Positions 10,101 to 13,007 of a stretch of DNA of 13,007 nucleotides are shown here, one piece after another. Below the pieces are notes generated by a model, which was not told where the DNA came from, made no database searches, and worked only from the letters and a program-made list of their open reading frames with translations. Every line of letters starts with the position of its first letter. Positions within the stretch are counted from its first letter, which is position 1. The stretch comes from Saccoglossus kowalevskii. Its lineage: Eukaryota > Hemichordata > Enteropneusta > Harrimaniidae. Both the position numbers and the translations under genes were made by a program. The stretch spans positions 562,909-575,915 of the forward strand of contig NW_003116447.1 of NCBI RefSeq assembly GCF_000003605.2, in the 5' to 3' direction.

Positions 10101-11942
10101 ACACGCCAAGTCCCTGCAGTTACGTTCTCGCTAGTTCGTTTTATTTCAAGTCGTTAAATATACATTGAAATATTTAGTTAGTTAATCGGGTCATGTCGGT
10201 GAATATACGTTGCCGTGTGAAGATAACCCCGATCAAGTCGCTGCAGTTAAGTTCTCGTTCGTTTTAGTTTCAGTTTGAGTCGTTAAATATACGTTGTAAG
10301 TGTGGGCTCACTTGTACAGTCAAGTCGGTTAATATACGTTAGAGCTTGAATATAACATCAGTCAAGTCACTGGAAAGCACGTTGTAATATGTTACACATG
10401 TAGTTCAAGTCGTTGAATATACGTTGCAATTTGAAATGTACGCTGTCAGGTCGAGTACGTCAAACAAGTTTCCCCCTGTACATGTCCCAATAATCCCCAT
10501 ACTCGCACGTTTTTCTTACTTCGAACTTGCATTCATGTAGTGACCTTTTACTTGCTTGTAATGTGTTTTCAATTAAGCAATATTTATTTCAATGTTTAAC
10601 ACGTGTTTATTGAGACTGTACAAAGGGCAAAACATCGTTACTTAACGACAGTAAAAAATGTGTATTGAAATAAAACATTGATTTTTTTTATACAAGAAAT
10701 TGTTCTCCATGGTGGTAATGAAGTGTGTATGCGAACAGATTGCAAAAAATGTGAAAACTGAGGTCGATACAGTCTGTTAACTATGGCCTATTTTTGCAAA
10801 AATGTCTGGCAGGATAGCATGCACAGATGCTGGCTACTGGAGTGCATTGAATCATAACCGTTTTTCACCAACTTAACCTGATAGCCTGAAACTCCCCTGA
10901 CCGGAAAAGGGTTAACACAGCAGTATCAACTATACAAAAATGGGAGTTCAACAGTGCTCTTACGGTGAATGCAAGAGTGATTCTCGATTTCATCTAAAGG
11001 ATTACACAAAACTTGTTTTTACACGTTTCCTGAAACCAAAAACTCAACCTTGGAAATGTGTTCTGTGGATCGGTGCTGATGACTTTGAAAGACTCTGGAT
11101 CACACAAGACAGTACTCGACCACGTTAGGGCCCAAAATCTTCACTCAGAAAATCATGATTTTTTTAGGGGTGGGCGCATACCCGAGCACCCCCTCAGAAA
11201 AGACTGCTAATGACATTTAAAATTCACTATTGTGAAACTCTCTATGACGAGCACATTCCGCCATGATGTATTCTTGCACAGTTTGACCTGTAACAACGTC
11301 ATCGCATTTCAATTTTATTAACAAGTACTGTCAAAGTGTAGTTTACGCACAGTTACCATGGTCTACACATTCACAACGTATTCACGGTGGTCGATATCCA
11401 CGCTGTATCATATAAAACCGATTACCAGTATATTCATTAAGCAAAGATCAAAGACCAAGTTTTATAATTAGACAATGGTAATGGTCAATTACCGAGGCAA
11501 TAGTCAGACATTGACACCGATACCAGCCGCTGCAAGGGGTGTACAATTCGATGTTGAAACACTGAATTTGTTGACATCATCCATCATATAAACGGAAAAA
11601 AAAGGATAAAACAAACTGATCACCAGCATGGAAATTAGAACGTAATGCTCGGATCCCATATATACCCGGAATATCCACTATTAGAGATAATAGGCCTAAG
11701 TTATTGAAAAAAAATGTCTCTAACATTGTCTTTTGTTATGCAAATCATTGTACGTAGCCTTATCAAAATCAGAATATTCAAATTACCTGACTGACTCTTA
11801 TGGTGGGATATTATATAAAATGTCTCCCTTGTTGATTTTTCAGGATTCAAGATATGCTGTGAGGGATAGAAATATAGAATTTATCATAAAGAAGAAAGAA
11901 AGTGCACCATATTGGGACAGGTTATTAAAATTGAAAAATAAG
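4168..11942 (+). CDS. HACD3: Very-long-chain 3-hydroxyacyl-CoA dehydratase, HACD3 type (5' part, three exons)
   Basis: HACD3 proteins catalyse the third step of very-long-chain fatty acid elongation, dehydrating 3-hydroxyacyl-CoA in the ER membrane. An N-terminal CS/p23-like domain precedes the membrane-embedded dehydratase. Here the coding exons are 4168-4181, 5538-5727 and 11844-11942, and they join without a frame break to give 101 residues. The start reads MASDGVTMHPPILWAQR, matching the HACD3 opening with its WAQR motif. It is followed by LTVDVSDLQKPEI, LFLKGKCG and LADLEFFGDINPK, the beta strands of the CS domain. Exon 3 adds RNIEFIIKKKESAPYWDRLL, the part ending in the family's W-x-R-L motif. 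The full protein is normally near 360 residues, so all the transmembrane dehydratase part lies beyond the right edge. Plain p23 (PTGES3) and other CS proteins are less likely because of WAQR and the spacing. The introns are 1356 bp, 6116 bp and an unfinished one. Confidence 0.82.
4182..5537 (+). other. Intron 1 of the HACD3-type gene
   Basis: The intron is 1356 bp, with donor GTGAGT and acceptor TTACAG. Its first 450 bp are richer in CpG than the rest, and its last 430 bp hold homopolymer C and G tracts, an inverted repeat and telomere-like sequence (annotated separately). Two short minus-strand frames (4015-4209 and 4385-4570) match no family I recognise. Confidence 0.7.
5105..5379. repeat. 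C-run / inverted repeat / G-run with telomere-like sequence
   Basis: A run of 12 C, T and 3 C occupies 5105-5120, and a 10-G run occupies 5339-5348. Between them, arms at about 5267-5293 and 5316-5341 are imperfectly complementary: CCAATTCAATTGTATATA then CCCTC on the left, and GGAGGGGTATATTGAAT then ATTGG on the right, with a loop of about 23 bp. Immediately right of the G-run is GGGGTTAGGGTTCAGGTTAG (5359-5378), which resembles the TTAGGG telomere repeat. TTAACCCTG (near 5245) is its approximate inverse on the left. The G-rich strand has several G-runs and could form a quadruplex. Function is unknown. Confidence 0.65.
5538..5727 (+). CDS. HACD3: HACD3-type gene, exon 2 (CS domain, first half)
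   Basis: The acceptor GATTTGTTACAG precedes 5538 and the donor AAG|GTAGGT follows 5727. The exon is 190 nt, enters in phase 2 and leaves in phase 0. It encodes the tryptophan of the WAQR motif and the first strands of the CS fold. An open frame continues into the intron to 5853 but becomes hydrophobic low-complexity peptide, which supports the donor at 5728. Confidence 0.88.
5908..6041. repeat. Two inverted-repeat pairs about 91 bp apart
   Basis: The first pair is AGATGGC (5908-5914) with GCCATCT (5945-5951); it encloses the perfect palindrome GGTTGCAACC (5920-5929). The second pair is ATGGCAAC (6001-6008) with GTTGCCAT (6034-6041). Within each pair the shared ATGGC/GCCAT cores are about 36 bp apart, and the two pairs are offset by 91-92 bp, so they look like a diverged tandem duplication of one hairpin unit. 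They may belong to a small mobile element. Confidence 0.55.
5931..5948 (+). promoter_or_regulatory. CTCF-like binding motif
   Basis: GGTTACCAGAGGGCGCCA matches the vertebrate CTCF core (ACCAGGGGGCGCTA) at 12 of 14 core positions. CTCF is found across bilaterians with conserved core fingers. A single motif in an intron is weak evidence of binding, and similar GAGGGCGCC sequences also occur inside invertebrate repeats. Confidence 0.35.
6290..6460. repeat. Two copies of a near-palindromic GAGATCCCACA motif
   Basis: TGTGAGATCCCACA (6290-6303) and TGTGCGAGATCCCACA (6445-6460) share GAGATCCCACA. Each is close to its own reverse complement around GATC. They are direct copies about 157 bp apart and could mark the ends of a small insertion. 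I see no target duplication. Confidence 0.4.
8071..8099. repeat. Short inverted repeat near the transposase promoter
   Basis: ATTCCAA (8074-8080) and TTGGAAT (8090-8096) are perfect inverses around a 9-nt loop, and flanking GAC/GTC could extend the stem past a two-base bulge. It could be a subterminal protein-binding site or chance. Confidence 0.35.
8152..8317 (+). promoter_or_regulatory. Transposase promoter: E-box, octamer, CCAAT and TATA boxes
   Basis: In order these are CACGTG (8152-8157), the octamer ATGCAAAT (8196-8203), CCAAT (8209-8213) and TATAAATA (8310-8317). The TATA box is about 55 bp before the candidate start codon at 8372, leaving room for a short leader starting near 8340. 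The arrangement is that of a strong pol II promoter. It may still fire inside the host intron, although the downstream reading frame is broken. Confidence 0.55.
8372..9937 (+). pseudogene. piggyBac-type transposase, frameshifted and internally deleted
   Basis: Four segments in changing frames spell a piggyBac transposase. Segment 1 (8372-8815) starts MPSYTDRKCF and carries three Lys/Arg-rich tracts likely to be nuclear-localisation signals; it has an in-frame stop at 8555-8557. Segment 2 (about 8883-9002, next frame) reads DVTKEMVQENVCDTEQS and has a stop near 8916. Segment 3 (about 9003-9820) has the acidic stretch DDDTDSEIDEDHAENDD and then the N-terminal part of the DDE_Tnp_1_7 domain: SYAHEVEYFYKLIPPELIEL, EMQAFFGVMICMGV, DYWSNDPFLQ, ARFQMPMRYFHLAD and DSLYKINPWLKPVL. 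It ends just before the first catalytic aspartate of the family, so all three are missing. Segment 4 (9821-9937) reads KGCPICKVHLHAS and ends AHNK-stop; its CxxC may be a remnant of the C-terminal cysteine-rich domain, which implies an internal deletion near 9820. The first ~65 residues of the long frame opening at 8809 are probably out-of-frame sequence. Confidence 0.85.
9933..9938 (+). other. AATAAA polyadenylation signal of the transposase
   Basis: AATAAA overlaps the TAA stop of the last transposase segment (CACAACAAATAAATT). This tight packing of stop and polyadenylation signal is common in compact transposons and supports reading 9821-9937 as the true C-terminus. Confidence 0.5.
9981..10465. 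repeat. Degenerate ~129-bp tandem repeat in the transposon 3' region
   Basis: The motif TCGTTAAATATACGTTG, in variants, starts at about 10023, 10068, 10151, 10196, 10280, 10325, 10410 and 10451. The spacings are 45, 83, 45, 84, 45, 85 and 41 bp, so the unit is about 129 bp made of a 45-bp and an 84-bp half. There are about 3.3 copies, plus a shorter decayed one at 9981-10022. The long halves share CTGCAGTTA[CA]GTTCTCG in two copies. One carries TATATATA (10094-10101) followed by GCAGTT about 22 bp on, resembling a core promoter. Units differ by many substitutions, so the array is old. I see no reading frame in it. Confidence 0.8.
10466..10911 (+). other. Right-hand non-coding part of the piggyBac element
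   Basis: The stretch is AT-rich, with AATAAA at about 10671. It ends in CCCCTGACCGGAAAAGGG followed by TTAA. No coding frame or further repeat was recognised. Confidence 0.5.
10940..11128 (+). pseudogene. THAP-like zinc-finger N-terminus, truncated
   Basis: THAP domains are C2CH zinc-coordinating DNA-binding modules found in transposases and in host genes derived from them. This frame starts MGVQQCSYGECKSDSRF and continues FLKPKTQPWKCVLWIG. The early C-x4-C pair, the SDSR, and the KPKTQ-x2-KC-x2-WI block match a recurrent invertebrate THAP-like N-terminus. The later C-x2-H pair that completes the finger is absent; the sequence diverges after WIG and stops at 11126-11128. It could be an isolated first exon, but no good donor or partner exon is visible, so I call it a fragment. 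It begins 25 bp after the TTAA at the right end of the piggyBac element, so that element may have inserted just upstream of an older THAP-bearing element. Confidence 0.5.
11129..11843 (+). other. Intron 2 of the HACD3-type gene, right part
   Basis: There is no coding sequence. GGGGTGGGCGCATACCCGAG, followed by a CACCCCC stretch (11168-11194), has GGGGTG/CACCCC arms and may be the end of an old element together with the THAP fragment. The rest is unremarkable AT-rich intron up to the acceptor at 11843. Confidence 0.5.
11844..11942 (+). CDS. HACD3: HACD3-type gene, exon 3 (CS domain, second half)
   Basis: The acceptor TTGATTTTTCAG ends at 11843 and the donor AAG|GTAAGA starts at 11943. The exon is 99 nt (33 codons) with both borders in phase 0, matching the exit phase of exon 2. 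It reads DSRYAVRDRNIEFIIKKK and then APYWDRLLKLKNK. The V/I-x-I-x-I/V-x-K-K pattern followed by W-x-R-L is where CS domains of the HACD3 type carry their last strands and C-terminal tryptophan motif. This places it directly after exon 2, with no missing exon between. Confidence 0.85.
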
Positions 11943-13007
11943 GTAAGAACATGTTACCTGCTGTACCTGAGTGGATAGATGGGGGGGGGGTTACTTGTTG
12001 TAGTGTCGGCAGTCATTCATGTTAGTACACTTATTAACCACAATTCTCTCAGACATTCCACTTTGAATGATCTAATCTTTTATTGACAACCTGTTATTAT
12101 TTATGGTTTCCTGTGTTTCTTGCCAGCTCTGTGTACTTCTTCATTGACTAGACCATATAAGACCTAATTAAAAATTATTAAACGAACAAAAAACTGACAC
12201 TTGACAGCTGTTTGAAAAGTTTAGAGCTTGCTGTGTATTGCCTTCAGAAGTTGAAGGCAAGATACCAAACTTGACAACCTAGAATGCTAAAATTACTGGC
12301 AAAAATCACTAAAAGTCAAAATCAACCAACTGAAACTGCTTGAAGGCAATGATGAAATTAAGATGTGATCAGTATCAATAAATCTATCACCACTTTTAAA
12401 TTAGTTTTAAAGTAAATGTGGTACCAGAGAAATAGTGTGAGAAAGGTCAGGTAATTGCATCCATGGCTGACACCAGTTATTCGTTGACGACTGAGACACA
12501 TTTTCACAACACAACAAAGTTTACCAGTAAATCAAAACTCAGGAGATACTTTTCATAATCAGCTGTTTATTTAATTACTGATCAGGACAGAAATACGGTA
12601 GGAATGTTTAGCTGCACAATTAACCTGCACTTAGAGTAGGAAAATTAATCACAAACTGACCTGTCCCTATAAGGTGGATAGTTCATGAATGTCAACAGAG
12701 TTTTTTATTTGATGTGAAAATTACAGGCACATGCATGAAGCTGTTGAGGTAGCTGTAAGGCAGAAATTGTTGGATGTTGATGGGGTCATATTCACGCTAA
12801 TTATACATTGCTTATTGATTTCATAGCAAGTATAAATTGTATATAACTGTAATAAATTAATAATATAAAATAATATATTTTTGGTTACTTATCACATTTT
12901 AATTACCTACTGGGTAAATATATATAAATCAAATTATGGCTGCATTATGTTAATTAGTATGTAAACTAGCATGCTAAGTAGCCGTAACCCTTAGACTCCC
13001 GGGGTTG
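11943..13007 (+). other. Intron 3 of the HACD3-type gene (runs off the window)
   Basis: It starts with donor GTAAGA. A 10-G run lies at 11981-11990, 38 bp inside the intron. No exon encoding the expected end of the CS domain (a D-F-x-x-W-like stretch followed by acidic residues) was found. The AG at 12725 has no matching frame after it. The stretch 12835-12930 is very AT-rich. Confidence 0.6.
12238..12260. repeat. Perfect 9-bp inverted repeat with 5-nt loop
   Basis: TTGCCTTCA (12238-12246), GAAGT, TGAAGGCAA (12252-12260). A further CTTGAAGGCAATG copy of one arm lies near 12341. It may be a hairpin in the intronic RNA or the core of a small repeat. Confidence 0.5.

Larger units (their letters stand above)
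7752..10911 (+). mobile_element. Degenerate piggyBac-type DNA transposon inside HACD3 intron 2
   Basis: The transposase pseudogene at 8372-9937 is piggyBac-like. PiggyBac elements insert at TTAA and commonly begin with CCC and end with GGG. TTAA (7748-7751) is followed by CCCGTTT, and AAAAGGG is followed by TTAA (10912-10915). These would give a 3160-bp element in the host gene's orientation. The right end, CTGACCGGAAAAGGGTTAA, looks typical. The left end matches its inverse only over about six of seven bases, so the left boundary is tentative and the true left end may be elsewhere or lost. The element carries a promoter, a broken transposase, a polyadenylation signal, and a long 3' non-coding part with a ~129-bp tandem repeat. 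It accounts for about half of intron 2. Confidence 0.6.

Noticed and set aside
11065-11085. Hammerhead-like CTGATGA...GAAA
   Set aside because: Only four bases separate the two core boxes, so no stem II can form, and no flanking stems were seen.
12700-12780. A fourth HACD3 exon after the AG at 12725
   Set aside because: The sequence after it hits a stop within about ten codons and does not resemble the end of the CS domain.

Overview
This is animal nuclear DNA. It is AT-rich and gene-poor, with spliced exons, short degenerate transposon copies and a minisatellite. The protein matches and the transposon types (a LINE tail with a Cys/His knuckle, a piggyBac-type transposase and a THAP-type N-terminus) fit a marine invertebrate such as a mollusc, lancelet or cnidarian. 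I cannot name the species.

Layout, left to right. Positions 1-864 hold a 30-bp minisatellite with a higher-order structure; it runs off the left edge. Positions ~1630-2290 hold a candidate two-exon minus-strand gene for a 35-residue protein, with splice sites, a CCAAT box and polyadenylation signals. Positions 2983-3757 are the decayed 3' end of a non-LTR retrotransposon.

The main host gene starts at 4168 on the plus strand. It is a very-long-chain 3-hydroxyacyl-CoA dehydratase of the HACD3 type, with an N-terminal CS (p23-like) domain. Three exons are visible (4168-4181, 5538-5727, 11844-11942). Their phases agree, and they give the first 101 residues. The rest of the gene lies beyond the right edge.

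Intron 2 of this gene is 6116 bp and much of it is invaded DNA. A degenerate piggyBac-type transposon, tentatively 7752-10911 and in the same orientation as the host gene, keeps a recognisable promoter, a frameshifted transposase lacking its catalytic core, and a ~129-bp tandem repeat in its 3' part. A THAP-like coding fragment begins 25 bp beyond its right-hand TTAA. Intron 1 has an inverted repeat flanked by long C and G runs beside telomere-like sequence. The left part of intron 2 has a CTCF-like motif inside paired hairpins. Intron 3 runs to the window end with no recognised exon.

All calls come from reading the sequence. No alignment or search was run.
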